Positions 22,316 to 33,340 of a DNA stretch of 64,000 nucleotides are shown one piece after another; position 1 is the stretch's first letter; each line of letters starts with the position of its first letter. The notes beneath the pieces were generated by a model that had not been told where the DNA came from, did no database searches, and saw nothing but the letters and a program-made list of their open reading frames with translations. Source of the DNA: Neurospora intermedia. Lineage: Eukaryota > Ascomycota > Sordariomycetes > Sordariales > Sordariaceae. The position numbers were made by a program, and so were the translations under genes. The stretch lies in contig BTPP01000001.1 in NCBI GenBank assembly GCA_037102815.1, positions 1,637,001 through 1,701,000 on the forward strand, read 5' to 3'.

Positions 22316-23424
22316 GGTAGTAGTGTTTGGAAAATATGCTTATGTAGTCCACTGACCTATCTGATAACGATAAACATCTGGTGCTTCACCCCTTCAGGCC
22401 AGGAACCAGGTCACTCGTCGTTCGCAAACCGGTCAAGAGAAGATATGCAACTAGCAGGTGCTATAATTCAATATTATGTTTACGGGACTGACATCCCGAT
22501 GAGTTACCTTCCTGGAGGCGAGACCGTAACATGACGTGGGTTAAGGAGGATTGTCTTCCAGCTAATAGTGTGTTGCAGTTGAAAACTCGACTGATTTAAA
22601 ATGTAAGTGCTCCGGAACATTAGAGATAGTCTCTAGTGCTAGACGTTAGTGTCTGGTGTGTCCTGGCTTGCTGCTAATGATGCCAACTGGGGAAGAGGCA
22701 ACGTCTTAGTTGTCTCGGATAGGAAATCTCCCAAGTATTGGTAAACCTCGTCCTACGAAACGCCACCAAGCCAAGTCTTCAACATAGGTAGACTTGCTGT
22801 CATGTTGACCATCTTGTGAATCCGGATGAGTACATCCCAGACGTTGTAAATAGGATCTCTTGTGCCAGCAGCTCTTCTTCATAGTCTAAGATGAAGGCTA
22901 TCGCTTGGGTGATTTTCTTGTTGGACAATGTATTCATCTTTAGGTGTGAATCACATCACGGACTTCGCTGATTCGTTCTTGGGAAGACATAAATTCTCCC
23001 TCGTCTGCTGTATAAGTACACCATCCTGATATCTGCAACAGACTTCGATGTTCTTGGTTCTCTAAGCGGGATAGAAATGCTCTTGAGGCTATGCATCATG
23101 TTTCACTGGAAACAAACAAACTTGAATCCCTCAAGAAAAAGACGGCGGGTGAATAAAAGCCTTTCTCAGAGAGTCGAGAGTACATGCTTGGGTATTCCAC
23201 TTTGATTTACCAACTGTTTTCTACACGTCGAATATCTCGGTTTATGCTGGCGGTCATGGCAGTAGGGTGTATCACCCCGTGATCCAACCACACCAACGGA
23301 GCTCTCACAAGTTGAGTAAGGTTGACACCATTCTATAACTCGTTATATCTGCTGTAGTCTATGATATTGGCCCTACAGTCCTCTTATTGCGGACATCGAG
23401 CGCCATGTTGACACCGTAACTAGA
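22316..23424. other. intergenic region (1.1 kb)
   Basis: No gene, RNA or repeat was recognised. Open frames here are short, lack plausible splice sites and look random in composition. Confidence 0.45.
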
Positions 23425-23922
23425 TCAAGGCCCATGCCAAATCCTTTCCAGGATCTTCCGAGCCTCCGCGTCATGTTGTGCGGCTATGGACAACAAAGAA
23501 AAAAACAATCAGATTAGCTAAACTGTTCAAGTCCGTAAGGAAAACTAGATCGCAGTGACATGAACCGGTGCCTACCTTGCGTGAGCCGAGCAACGACTTC
23601 TTCGATGGTGAACTTTGCTTTTTTGGCCTTCGGCTTGGTCACCTTGTTGGGCTTGGAACCGGAGGATGGACTCGCGACGAAGTTATTCTTGTGAAGTAAG
23701 AGCGTTGGTTAGTTACATGTCAAGAGGTTTGTGATGGTTTTGGGGCTGAAAAACAAAATGACTAGCTACCTTGAAAGCGATTGGGCCGCCATATACCTCG
23801 TCGCATAGCTTGCCAAGTTTCTCGAGTTCATCGTCGACCTCGGCTAGCGTCAGCCCCTTCTGGACAGTCGGGGGCGCTGCGAAGCACCTATGAGCCCATT
23901 CTTCTGTGCGAGGATGCGTCAT
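23425..23922 (-). CDS. small three-exon protein of unknown function
   Basis: Model: exons 23922-23770, 23687-23576 and 23483-23425, with introns of 82 nt (GTAGCT..CACAAG) and 92 nt (GTAGGC..CATAG); 107 aa. The protein starts MTHPRTEEWAHRCFAAPP, contains a helical, acidic segment (LAEVDDELEKLGKLCDEVYG), a basic linker (KPNKVTKPKAKKAKF) and a second helix (TIEEVVARLTQAAQHDAEAR), and ends ERIWHGP. Frame is kept across both joins, and all three exons look coding in composition. No domain is recognised. The basic linker between two short helices could suit a nucleic-acid or protein-interaction role, but this is a guess. Confidence 0.6.
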
Positions 23923-24772
23923 GTTTGCTAAGTTTGTTGGCGGTTGTATTGAAAGATGAAATCGCAGGGTAACAGAAACGAAACTGAGCCGGAGGATGGA
24001 AGGGCGAGAAGAGGGGAGAACATACAGTTTAAGGACTCTCCTCGCTCCTCAGTCTTCTCCCCAGGCATGCTCGACGGTCCGTACCTTCCCAAGGTACATA
24101 TCCTGCCAATTTCAGGTTGCTACCAGTGAGAGGAAATGGAAGGAGCTTCCATGTCATCATCGTTTGCCCTGGTCAGCCGTCCGCCCTTTCTCACTGTCGT
24201 TGTTCTCTACACTTGTTCCTTCTTCCCTCACCACCCCATCCAAAAGACGACAACGGTTCCAGGCTCGAGAACATGACGATATCAAATCCTCTTTTATGCT
24301 AATGGAGAAAGCCACACAGCTGTTGCCAGGGGAAGTGGTTTGTTGATTTTATTTTCGATGGTACTCGAGATGATCACCAAAAACGAGTCTCGGTGACGAA
24401 GCCGCAGCAAGCGCAGATACACCCACTTGAGGACGGCTCGAAGACAATCGTCCCTTTTGTTCATGCTTCTTGTCATTATTAATACTATCTAATACTACTG
24501 TACATCACCCAACAACCGCGGACCTAATTATAATATCAATACTCGTCATCATTAGCCATAACCAAGAAGATTTCGTGGTTATGGTAGAAAGATCTCCCCT
24601 CCATCATGTTGGGAGATAGGATGGATGTTCCTTCACCTTTCGTCTCGTGTCGTTTCCCATGTTGCCGAACCATCTAAGCCATCCCATCCATTTACCCTAT
24701 CCCATCTATTATATGTCATTAAGATCTCATCATCAATATCTTTTCATCTCCGTCATGCTCAGATTACCGCAC
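23923..24772. other. intergenic region
   Basis: Promoter of the small three-exon gene and 3' flank of the PX-domain gene. No gene or repeat was recognised. Confidence 0.5.
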
Positions 24773-27700
24773 TCAATGCGTAACCGTCCTTACCGCCTGC
24801 AACAACACTCCGAACATCAGACCCCTCGCCACCTCCTCGATCTGCAAACAATCAAACAGCCGTCCCAACGCCTCCCCGGTAGCTGACTGTCCCATGACTC
24901 CCGACAGAGCAGCGGGAACTCCACTCTCAATCAACAGCTTCCTCGCCTTAACCCTCAACTTTTCCTTCTCCTCATCGCTCATCTCACCAGGCCATTGCGC
25001 CCGCTCCTCTTCGGTGGGAAGCGCGTTCTCCCTCAGCTTGCGCAAGTGTGCTGCGAGCCCGTCGTCCGAGGTGTTCGCATCCAAGACAGACGACTGGATG
25101 AGTGACTGGATCGAGGAGAGCGAGGGGTTACCAGGACGAAGGAGGAACGACTTGGCAGCCGCGAGAAGCGTTCGACGGAAGTTCCAGGCTGAAGAGAGTG
25201 TATAGAGCTCGTTGATGACGGCGAAGAGGAGCTCCACCGCCACGCGGGTTTCTTCCTCCGAGAGTTTGGGGTAGGATTTGAAGCCTTGAAGAGGGGCAGT
25301 GTTGGGTCCGGGACTACGGCTTTGGCTCCTGGAATGAGAACCAGAAAGGGAGGGCATAGTTAAGGAGCGGGCGTGTTGGGGTGAGTAGTCGTGAATGCGG
25401 GAGCTGGGTGAGGGACTGACGGGAGAGTTCTGATAGTTGTCTGGCATAATGTCGGGCGGAGGAGGCAGTCTGAGAGATTCGAGCGTGAGACTGAGTGATG
25501 ATGGAGAACGAAGGGAAGGCGGCGCTCGGCTAGAGGCACGGCTTTGTTCGCGGCTGTCGCGCGCAGACGTCCTTCCGTAGCGTGCTGACTCTACCTCGGT
25601 GCGATAGTCACAGCTAGTCCGACGGTCCATAGGGTCGACCTTGCTGGGTTGCGTAGAGATGATGGAAGACCGTTGGCTGTCAATGCTTTCACGAATCCGA
25701 TTCAGCGATGCACTACTGTCTGGTCTAGGGATCGTCGACATGGAGAGACGACTAGCCGCGGTCACGTCTTGGAGCGCAGACTGTGGTGCGCCAGACGCCG
25801 AATTTCCACTAGCAGATGAAGCTGCGTTCTTCTTGTGTCCAAGACCAATAGTCCCTAGAACACCGGTAAAACCGTCCACCAGGGCCTTGGAGCCTTCGAG
25901 AGGAGCACTGGTCATGACGTCAAAGACGCCCTTTCCAATCTTTTCAAAAGCCTCAAATCCGGACTTTGGCCGAACGGGCATGTTGGCCGTATCCCTCTCA
26001 AGGAACTTCTTCATGCCCTCGCTTTCCGCCAGCGGCTTGAAAGAGCAGGCGTCTTTCACATAGCGTTCCAACTCATCCCGAAGCGAATTTCTGGTAGCGC
26101 CCTTCCACTGTGGCAATGTTTTGTGTTTGGTGTTGAACTCGGTAGCACCAGAGATGGCAGCAATACGGCGCAGAATCTCGTGGAGCCGCTCAAAGTCGGG
26201 GTATTTGCGCACAATCATCCAACCTGGGTAGATCGAGGTGGCGGGTTCTATCTGTACGAGATAATCCCATGCAGGCTTCGAGCCGAGATTTCGGTCACCT
26301 GGCTCGTCCAGAATAGTAATGTTGGCATTGTGCAATGTCAAAGGCGGTGGCTTGGGCCGCTCCTCTTCGATCGGGGTCTCTGCCCGCGCAGGAGGGACGA
26401 TTTGGTCAAAGCTGGTAAATCGAGAGGGTACCTCGGGTTGGGATTGTGTTCCCCCGGGCGCCGGCGAGCTCTTTCCAGATAATGGCGATAGAGGTGTTTT
26501 GATGGCGTTGGAGGTGCCGCTAGATGCATTGCTTGACGTTGAGCCCTTTGACTCGGGCTCAGTACGGGCAGCGATCGGTTGCACCGCTAGTTGATGCTCC
26601 TCAGAACTGCGTTTGAAACCATCGCCAAGCTGATCCGGCTCTTCCGCCACAACTGTTTGCTGCAAAGGCACCGACCCTGACTTGGCCATAATATCTTTGG
26701 CCTCCTTGTCGCGTTTTGACTCTTGTTCAGCGATCATCTGGTTGAGCTTCTTCATCTCTTCCATGAGTTCCACCTCTTCATCGGCTTTGCTGAGTTTCTT
26801 TTTGTGGGACATGGCGATGGATGACTTGCGGCGCACTTTTTCCGTTTCAAAAGAGTTCTTGTTTCCTCTGGTGAGACCAATGTTGCCCACGTTTCCGTCG
26901 AAATCAGCAAAGGTAGTAGCATCAGCGGCAGCAGGACCAGTCTGCATACCCTCGTCAATAGCTTGGCTGAAGTCGGGTTCACCCTCTTCTAGCAAATAGA
27001 CGATCCATGAATTGATCCATTCAGGTTTGCAGCAGTTCTGAAGCGTCATTTCAAGGACAACCCCAGCCAGGATCTCCCTCAAAAACACCCTGGCAGGATC
27101 ACATTCGTAGGTGGGTTTATCCAAAAAGGCAAGCAGGTCTTCAGCAACCATTCTAAACTTGCCAGCCTGCTGCCTCTCGTTGAGCAGTTGGGCAAGGTTC
27201 GAGTCAGGGTTGGACCCAAGATAAGTGTACAAGGCATCGGCGGCCGAGACCTGGACGTCCGCGGGAAATTCGGCAAAGGCCTTGGTGAGCTCGGAGAGGA
27301 AGACAATGACGATGGAAGACGAATTTGTCAGGAAATCCAGAAAGGCGTCCGCTGGCCGTTTCCTCTTCAGGTGATTGGAAATGGCGAGGATGAAAGAGGT
27401 TAAGGTCCTCTTGCAGGCCAGAGGGAAGAACTTGTCCGAGGGCACCAGCGGGGAGTACCACCACTTGACATAGCCGCCAATTACGGCGTCAATTATCTCA
27501 TTGATGGCCTCACGGGTTTCGGGCTGAAAGTCTTCAAGGCGGAGAGCTAATGCGGCTTCTTGCTTGTCGGCGTCTTGTTCACTCTGGGTGACCTCGGCCT
27601 TGGTCTTGGTCTCCAGCAACCTCGCAACAAGGTCCACGCCCTTTTCTCCCTTGAGGGCCCGAGCTACTTCGGTGTTGTGCTGCTCCCATTGTATGTAACC

Positions 27701-28045
27701 AACGATACCACCGAATGCTCCTATCAGGACAAGTCCGAGAGGACCTAGTACGAAGTATGTAACTGCGCCGAGGCCGACAGCAACTCCGCCCAGTGTCTCG
27801 GGGGTTGCGGTGGCCAGAAAGCGGAAAGCTTGTGTTGCTAGGTCGTCCTCCTTGTCGGTGGTTGTGGATGTTGTACCCGAGGCGGCCGAAGAGAATCCTC
27901 CACCGCCTTTCATCTCGTCATCGAAGTAATCGTTGTCTGCTTTCGCTTGCGGAACGGGATCGGCGGTAACGGGGTCTTTAGTGGTGGGGGAGCTCATAGC
28001 ATCATCGGGTATGGCGCCCGGAATAGGCGCATCTTGGTCGGTCAT
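24773..28045 (-). CDS. PXA-PX-nexin_C domain membrane protein (sorting-nexin-like)
   Basis: Single-exon gene of 1090 aa. After a disordered acidic N-terminus, a Gly-rich hydrophobic segment at about residues 84-119 (ending FGGIVGYIQW) can span or hairpin into a membrane. A PXA domain follows (about 175-380). A PX phosphoinositide-binding domain lies at about 590-715, with the typical WMIVRKYPDFERLHEILRR and KTLPQW elements. A Ser-rich disordered region leads to a C-terminal nexin_C domain (about 940-1085; VAVELLFAVINELYTLSSAW). This order matches the Mdm1/SNX13-type nexins but without the RGS domain between PXA and PX. Family members tether organelle membranes, for example at ER-vacuole contacts, and bind lipids. 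A role at membrane contact sites is therefore likely but unproven. Confidence 0.88.
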   Translation of the reverse strand: MTDQDAPIPGAIPDDAMSSPTTKDPVTADPVPQAKADNDYFDDEMKGGGGFSSAASGTTSTTTDKEDDLATQAFRFLATATPETLGGVAVGLGAVTYFVLGPLGLVLIGAFGGIVGYIQWEQHNTEVARALKGEKGVDLVARLLETKTKAEVTQSEQDADKQEAALALRLEDFQPETREAINEIIDAVIGGYVKWWYSPLVPSDKFFPLACKRTLTSFILAISNHLKRKRPADAFLDFLTNSSSIVIVFLSELTKAFAEFPADVQVSAADALYTYLGSNPDSNLAQLLNERQQAGKFRMVAEDLLAFLDKPTYECDPARVFLREILAGVVLEMTLQNCCKPEWINSWIVYLLEEGEPDFSQAIDEGMQTGPAAADATTFADFDGNVGNIGLTRGNKNSFETEKVRRKSSIAMSHKKKLSKADEEVELMEEMKKLNQMIAEQESKRDKEAKDIMAKSGSVPLQQTVVAEEPDQLGDGFKRSSEEHQLAVQPIAARTEPESKGSTSSNASSGTSNAIKTPLSPLSGKSSPAPGGTQSQPEVPSRFTSFDQIVPPARAETPIEEERPKPPPLTLHNANITILDEPGDRNLGSKPAWDYLVQIEPATSIYPGWMIVRKYPDFERLHEILRRIAAISGATEFNTKHKTLPQWKGATRNSLRDELERYVKDACSFKPLAESEGMKKFLERDTANMPVRPKSGFEAFEKIGKGVFDVMTSAPLEGSKALVDGFTGVLGTIGLGHKKNAASSASGNSASGAPQSALQDVTAASRLSMSTIPRPDSSASLNRIRESIDSQRSSIISTQPSKVDPMDRRTSCDYRTEVESARYGRTSARDSREQSRASSRAPPSLRSPSSLSLTLESLRLPPPPDIMPDNYQNSPVSPSPSSRIHDYSPQHARSLTMPSLSGSHSRSQSRSPGPNTAPLQGFKSYPKLSEEETRVAVELLFAVINELYTLSSAWNFRRTLLAAAKSFLLRPGNPSLSSIQSLIQSSVLDANTSDDGLAAHLRKLRENALPTEEERAQWPGEMSDEEKEKLRVKARKLLIESGVPAALSGVMGQSATGEALGRLFDCLQIEEVARGLMFGVLLQAVRTVTH

Positions 28046-29023
28046 TAATATCGTTCGGTTGTTATAGTACGTTGGGATCGGTCGGTAGGGCAGAAGAACA
28101 AGTGTGTTTTGGAAGGATCATGGAATCGTTGTCGTCAGTTGTTTCATGGGCGGGCACGGTCGCAAAGGCGGGGGAAACAACGGGAGGGAACAATGGATGG
28201 AAGTAAGTAGTCGTGGAGCTGGTAAGCAGGCAGTCGTTCGTTTAAAGAGGTATGTTTTATGGAAAATAAGAAGGACTGGTCGCGCGGCGAAGCAGAGATG
28301 ATCGTGTGTCAAAGTCGGGGCAAGATCCGTGGGACAATCGTCAGAAAATAGAAACTGGGAAATGAGACGTCAATCATGTTGTGTTTCGAGAAGTCTGGTG
28401 CGAGCATCGTTCGTCTCTGTGGTGTCCCAGGCACCTATGGTAACATTTTCAGGAGGATCTGCCCCAGATTCCAGGTTCGATGGGCCTGTTCTTCCCCGCC
28501 CCCCAGGCCCCGTACTGAGCCTTCTGGCCGCCCAGGGTGTTTTTTTTTTGTTTCTTTAGTGGTGCCCCTGTGTGGTGCTTTTGACAGCTGCCCAGAAAAT
28601 GCAGACCCCTGTCCGTCCCACCCACCCCCCTTTTGGGTCCAGATTCTGCACAGTGCAAACAGTGCACAATCACAGGGCTGACTGCCAAGCGTCAAAGACT
28701 GCCCTGGCGACAGTGACATCCGCTAGAGGTAGGTAACTTGCACTAACAATTACAACAGTGACTGATCCCTCTACGAAGCTTCTCTTTAATTCACGTGCGG
28801 TCGCGTCGAAATCAAGAGAAGGGAGACCCCATCGACGTCACTCACTGTGTTTGCTGGCGCGTTGACTCTTCGTCTCGTGTTTTCCCAAGTCGCTGGTCGC
28901 TCATTTTACCTTTCACAAATATCTCACTTTAAATAGTGTGAACCCAGTGCTCCGCTCTTTTCCATTCCAACTCATTCAAGGAACTCATCAACGAGCTTAC
29001 TGCGTCTCAACCATCAACACAAG
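28046..29023. other. divergent promoter region
   Basis: About 1 kb between the divergent PX-domain and PC4/Sub1 genes. A CACGTG E-box lies near 28793 and an AT-rich TTTAAATAG box near 28930, about 95 bp before the PC4 start. No gene was recognised. Confidence 0.45.
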
Positions 29024-29665
29024 ATGCCTCCCAAGAGAAGACAGGCCGAGGACACCAGCGATGCTGAGCCTCAGTACACCAAGAAGTCCAAGGGCAACAC
29101 AGGAAAGGCTCAGCCCCAGGAGCTTACCAAGGGATCTGACCAGGATGGCAACACCTTCTGGGAGGTTCGTCCACCCAGTAACAACCCTGATACTGTACAT
29201 GAGCTCAAGCTGACCTCTTTAACAGCTAGGAAACAACCGCCGAATTAGTTCTTCGGTGTTCAGAAATACCACCCTGGTCAATATCCGGGAATACTACGAT
29301 GCTGGTGGCAAGCTGATGCCAGGCAAGAAGGTGGGCTGTTTCCATCACTCATCCCTCACACTTACTTAGCAGTCAACTAACACACATCCCAGGGCATCTC
29401 CCTCTCACTTGCCCAGTATCAGAACCTCCTCAAAGTCATCCCCCAGCTGAACGCTGACCTTCGTGCCCAAGGCCACGCCATTGAGGACCCAGATTTCGCC
29501 CAGGTGGCCGAGCAGACCGACGCCCCCGTCGAGACGCCCAAGGTCAAGGCGATGGAGTCCAAGAAGGAGAGCACCAAGACGGAGAAGAAGAAGCCCCGCA
29601 AGTCGAACATCGACGTTACCAGCGACGAAGAGGAAGCTGCTGAGGACGAGGACGACGACGAGTAG
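29024..29665 (+). CDS. SUB1: transcriptional coactivator PC4/Sub1
   Basis: Three exons (29024-29164, 29226-29330, 29393-29665), 172 aa. Joining them restores the PC4 single-stranded-DNA-binding core: WELGNNRRISSSVFRNTTLV, then NIREYYDAGGKLMPGKKGIS, then LSLAQYQNLLKVIP. The N-terminus is basic and charged (MPPKRRQAEDTSDAEP), and the C-terminus is highly acidic (DEEEAAEDEDDDE), as in fungal Sub1 proteins, which are longer than human PC4. Sub1 acts in the nucleus at RNA polymerase II and III promoters and in protection of exposed single strands. Introns are 60 and 62 nt; the first begins GTTCGT, a weak donor, but the frame and family match make it secure. Confidence 0.93.
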
Positions 29666-30260
29666 AGCAGATCGGTCCGCCAAGCCAAACATCTTTGGGC
29701 GTCGCAGAAATGGTAATTGCTGGGACGAGATGAACATCCGTTACCGGCCAATCGAACCTCGATCTCTTATGCGGGCGCAGTGCAGATACCCCTTCTCTAC
29801 GGTTTTCCAGGTGGCTGGCCATCTTAGGTAGCATTTGTCTCGTCAATGGCGTGTGATCTTTGCTTTGTTTCGGGGTAGCGTTTCACTGGAAATTTAGCTT
29901 GTTTGGAGAAATCGGGCGGGGCGTTTGGTTCTGGAGAGTTGCGGACTGGGACCATGGGGCAAGCTGCCAATATGGTCGGTCTGAGTATGACTTCTACGAC
30001 GTCTTAGGCTTATGAGGGAGTACTTAGGGAAACGGCGTTGTCGGCGTATATCAAAGGTTTCATTGGTCCTTGAGAATGTCTCACGACATACACAAGGCAT
30101 CTTCCCAAGAGGGCTCTGTCAGGTAACAAAAGTCATTCAGAAAAGAAAAGTCCACATTCCATGAAACAACCCAACAGACTTCTTGTATTCCATTGTCATT
30201 ACCCTTCTCATGCCTCTTGATTTCCATCCCACAGCTCATAACTTCATCTCTCTATACACG
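29666..30260. other. intergenic region between convergent genes
   Basis: 3' flanks of PC4/Sub1 (left) and the GNAT gene (right). No gene or repeat was recognised. Confidence 0.5.
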
Positions 30261-31013
30261 TTACTCCTCCATCTTACCATCCCCCTCTTTCCCACCCTTC
30301 GCCTCCTTCTGCCTCGCCCTCAAAGCCTCCCACTCCCCCTCCAACATGCTCAACCGCACAATATCCCACCACTTCCTCTCATACAACACCGCCTCCCTCT
30401 CCCTCCCCTCCTCCACGAACCCCAAGCTCCTATACAGCCTACACGCCCTCTCATTATACTCAAACGCCGCCAGCCAAATCCGATGCAGTCCCAACCTGCC
30501 AAACCCATAATCCAAAACCCAATCCACCGCCTCCCCGCCATACCCTTTACCCCGCCACTCCGCCCCGATCCCCACGCCAATCATGGCATTCCGATGATGT
30601 AGTTCCTCAGTCCCCATAGGCGGCATGAGCGTCACCACCCCAATCGGCTTCGGCCCAGGGCGCGGGAACTCGGTCTTGAGCTTCTCGATATCCAAGGTAG
30701 CTGTCAAATTTGAATTCTCAGCCTTTTCTTGGATCAGGGATTCCCACTGCGTGATGTCGGCGTCGGAGGGCGGGAGGCAGATGAAGACGCGGATGTGCAG
30801 CGATTGGGCGTGTTCGTAGAGACGCTGGACAAAGGCGAGGGGTTGGGGGTTGAGAGGCCGCATCGAGGCCATGGCGATGGCGGTGGGGTCGGCGTCGAAG
30901 AAGGTCCAGAGGGTGTGCCTGTCGACGGGGTTGTCTTCGATGGCGCGGTAGACGAGGCGGGGGGAACGCCAGGCGTTGGTGAGGGTGGGGGAGTAGTAGT
31001 GGGATGTGGACAT
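30261..31013 (-). CDS. GNAT-family N-acetyltransferase (RimJ/RimL-like)
   Basis: Single-exon gene, 250 aa. The acetyl-CoA-binding motif A is seen as IGVGIGAEWRGKGYGGEAVD (R-x-x-G-x-G), followed by the conserved LHRIWLAAFEYNERACRLYR and LGFVEEGREREAVLYERKWW, which are typical of the RimJ/RimL-type GNAT fold. Such enzymes transfer an acetyl group from acetyl-CoA to an amine on a protein, amino acid or small molecule. The N-terminal 100 residues are family-specific. No targeting signal is seen. The substrate is unknown. Confidence 0.9.
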   Translation of the reverse strand: MSTSHYYSPTLTNAWRSPRLVYRAIEDNPVDRHTLWTFFDADPTAIAMASMRPLNPQPLAFVQRLYEHAQSLHIRVFICLPPSDADITQWESLIQEKAENSNLTATLDIEKLKTEFPRPGPKPIGVVTLMPPMGTEELHHRNAMIGVGIGAEWRGKGYGGEAVDWVLDYGFGRLGLHRIWLAAFEYNERACRLYRSLGFVEEGREREAVLYERKWWDIVRLSMLEGEWEALRARQKEAKGGKEGDGKMEE

Positions 31014-33018
31014 TTTGGTGGATGGGGTTGTGGGTAGGGGTTGATAGGTAGGTTCAAGTTGGATGGATGGAGTTGGGTTGAACTTCGAGATGGTGATGGT
31101 GATCGAAGAGAATGAATGGCCAAGAGAAAAAGGGGATGAGTTGGAGGTTGATATGTTGGATGATGAACCGAGGTAAAGAAAGACCAGAGTAGAGTTGATA
31201 GAGGTATTTGTGTTATCTGGTGGTCGTGTGTGTTGTGTTGTGTTGTGTTGTATCCCGTCTTACATCAACTTCTCAGCTCTTTTCTCAACTAGGAAGGTAA
31301 GAAGGTATGCAATGTCAGATTCGCAAGTTTCAAAAACAACAACTTGGACTCTGGGTGCCGAATCTTGATGATAGACCAACCAAGCTCCTGGGACATGACC
31401 TTCTCTTCCTCTTTTTATATCCTGAGATCGTGACTTGGGAGTGAGTCAGCAACACCGTCTCCCCTCTTCCCTCTTCTCGTCCGTTTTCTCATCCATCTCC
31501 GAGGCATACCTCTCCATGTTCGTGGCTAGCTAGCTATACCGTCGCTTACCACACCCCTTCTGGTTCATCCACCGAGATCAGATCCACGGCTTGATGCCAA
31601 GACCTCCCACCACACGAAATGGGGGGAGGGTCACAATCGCCGAACCGATTTTGCGTGGGAGAATCGGTGTGAGTCGTACGGAATATGTAGTAAAAGCTTG
31701 ACATGGCGGGCTGCGGCTAGGCTACCCTTGCTACACTCTGAACTCTAAAGTTTGAAAGCTTACCTCTAGTATTGTGTTATTGTGGAGGCGATGGAGAACA
31801 ATGCTACACTGCGGTTCTTCCTTTCTGTTTTCTGTCTTGTTTGGTTGGTTGATTTTAGGCTATGCTTTAATATTTCATACTACATACCCCTAGCTATCAG
31901 AGCTTCGTCATGGGTTTGATACTTGCCCTAGAAAGAGGCGGGTTTTCGCCAGAGGCACCAGATGTCTTTAAGGGTAATAGTGTAGGTGAACGGGAATTCC
32001 CATTCTGAGCAGAGACGGTAGAAGTGAATTGCAGATGGGAAAACACAAAGTGGAAATATTTAGCGAAGCGAGCCACCGCGATTGTAAAAAGGCTCAGCGT
32101 TGAACTTTTCCCAGGATGTGAGTGATGCTTCGTTCAATCCCTTTGTTCGTGGATGAGGGGGTGGCTGTGGCTTGTTGGCGATCGATTTCGAAATACTAGC
32201 TTGTGATAGCAAGAACAATGGGTGCGTAATTAGCACGGATAGGCATTGTTTCATTCAAGGCACCATCGCTTAGGTAGACTTGACGATGACGATCTGTCAG
32301 TTCTTCAGCTGCATCCAGGATGATAACACTCAGGGAGACCTACCCGAGGAGTCATCGCCGTTTGGACCTCCACTAGTCTAGAGCAGCGTCCCATCGTTCC
32401 ATTTAAGGCAGGTGGTGCCGCATGTTGCACTACTGCCCCTGGATTTAGAAGGCTGACGCTGTAATTGGCCACTGACTGACGGGGATGACTTCCTGTGCAA
32501 GTCTGTGGTCACGCCGGCGGCGAGCCGCTTCCAGATCGGCCACTGCCGTCACACTTACTACCTTATTCGGCGTCCGGAGTCTAACCCCTTGTGGAACGCC
32601 AGGCCGGTATCATTAAACGAGGCTTTTATAGCGTACGAGCCACGTTCAGTCGTTATTGTGTGTCAACAAGCCCGGTACGTAATGGCTGGCAGAATAATAA
32701 TAAAAGCTCATCAAGACTCTCAATCGGAGGAGCTCCGAAACCCTGCAGCTCAATGGCAAGAAGCTATGTGCCGGTTGCGGTAATGAGCTCTTGGTCACGG
32801 TCTTGGGGATCGAGTGCGTTACCGACGCACAACTGTCGTTGCCATTGTGCGTTATGCCGGAGGGAACTCCGATCATTTTTGGTGCCGCCACGAGGTTACC
32901 TTAGCATTGTGAGTACCTATGTAGGGTGCAACACACAATTTATTCCCTTGGTATCATATAGTAAGAACAGACCCGGCCATCCATCCGTCCCACCTATCCC
33001 TCCCTCCTAACTGAAGCC
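31014..33018. other. long intergenic region (about 2 kb)
   Basis: Promoter of the GNAT gene at the left, with a short TGTTG tandem run at about 31229-31251. Stretches with a protein-like look occur at 32450-32900 on the plus strand, but no coherent spliced model was found (see rejected items). No RNA gene was recognised. Confidence 0.4.
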
Positions 33019-33284
33019 ACTCCTTTTCTCCAGCCGAGGCAAGTTTTTTTAAGCAGACCCGGTAGATGACCAACCCAAACGATACACACTTCGAGAGACC
33101 AAGGTCGTCTCGAGAAAAAAAACAAAAAAAAAAAAAACAAAGAATGTACAGAAATCTAATTACTCCTTTTCTCCCGCCGAGTCAAGTTTTTCAAGCAAGC
33201 CCGGTAAATGACCAACCCAAAAGATACACAGTTAGAGAGACCAATGTCCTCTCTGTAAAAAGGCAAAGAATGTACAGAAATCTA
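33019..33284. repeat. imperfect tandem duplication (two units of 139 and 124 bp)
   Basis: Unit 1 (33019-33157) and unit 2 (33161-33284) both start ACTCCTTTTCTCC, share GATGACCAACCCAAA-like and GATACACA stretches, and end AAAGAATGTACAGAAATCTA. The main length difference is the A-rich tract in unit 1. The pair lies just beyond the kinesin stop codon and is probably part of, or just past, its 3' untranslated region. Confidence 0.75.
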
Positions 33285-33340
33285 GAGAAAAAAAGAAGAA
33301 GAAAAGTACAACCGCTAAAGACAAAACCAAGATCATCGAA

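Noticed and set aside
22261-22320. Recurring short peptide MGERTGSRVFQWVWSYV found at three places
   Set aside because: It is only the translation of the antisense strand of the three 5S rRNA genes.
32440-32910. Plus-strand stretches that look coding (for example EAFIAYEPRSVVIVCQQARY and LNGKKLCAGCGNELLVTVLG)
   Set aside because: The two stretches are in different frames with no usable intron between them (the only candidate is 29 nt) and no start codon. A decayed gene is possible, but no family could be named.
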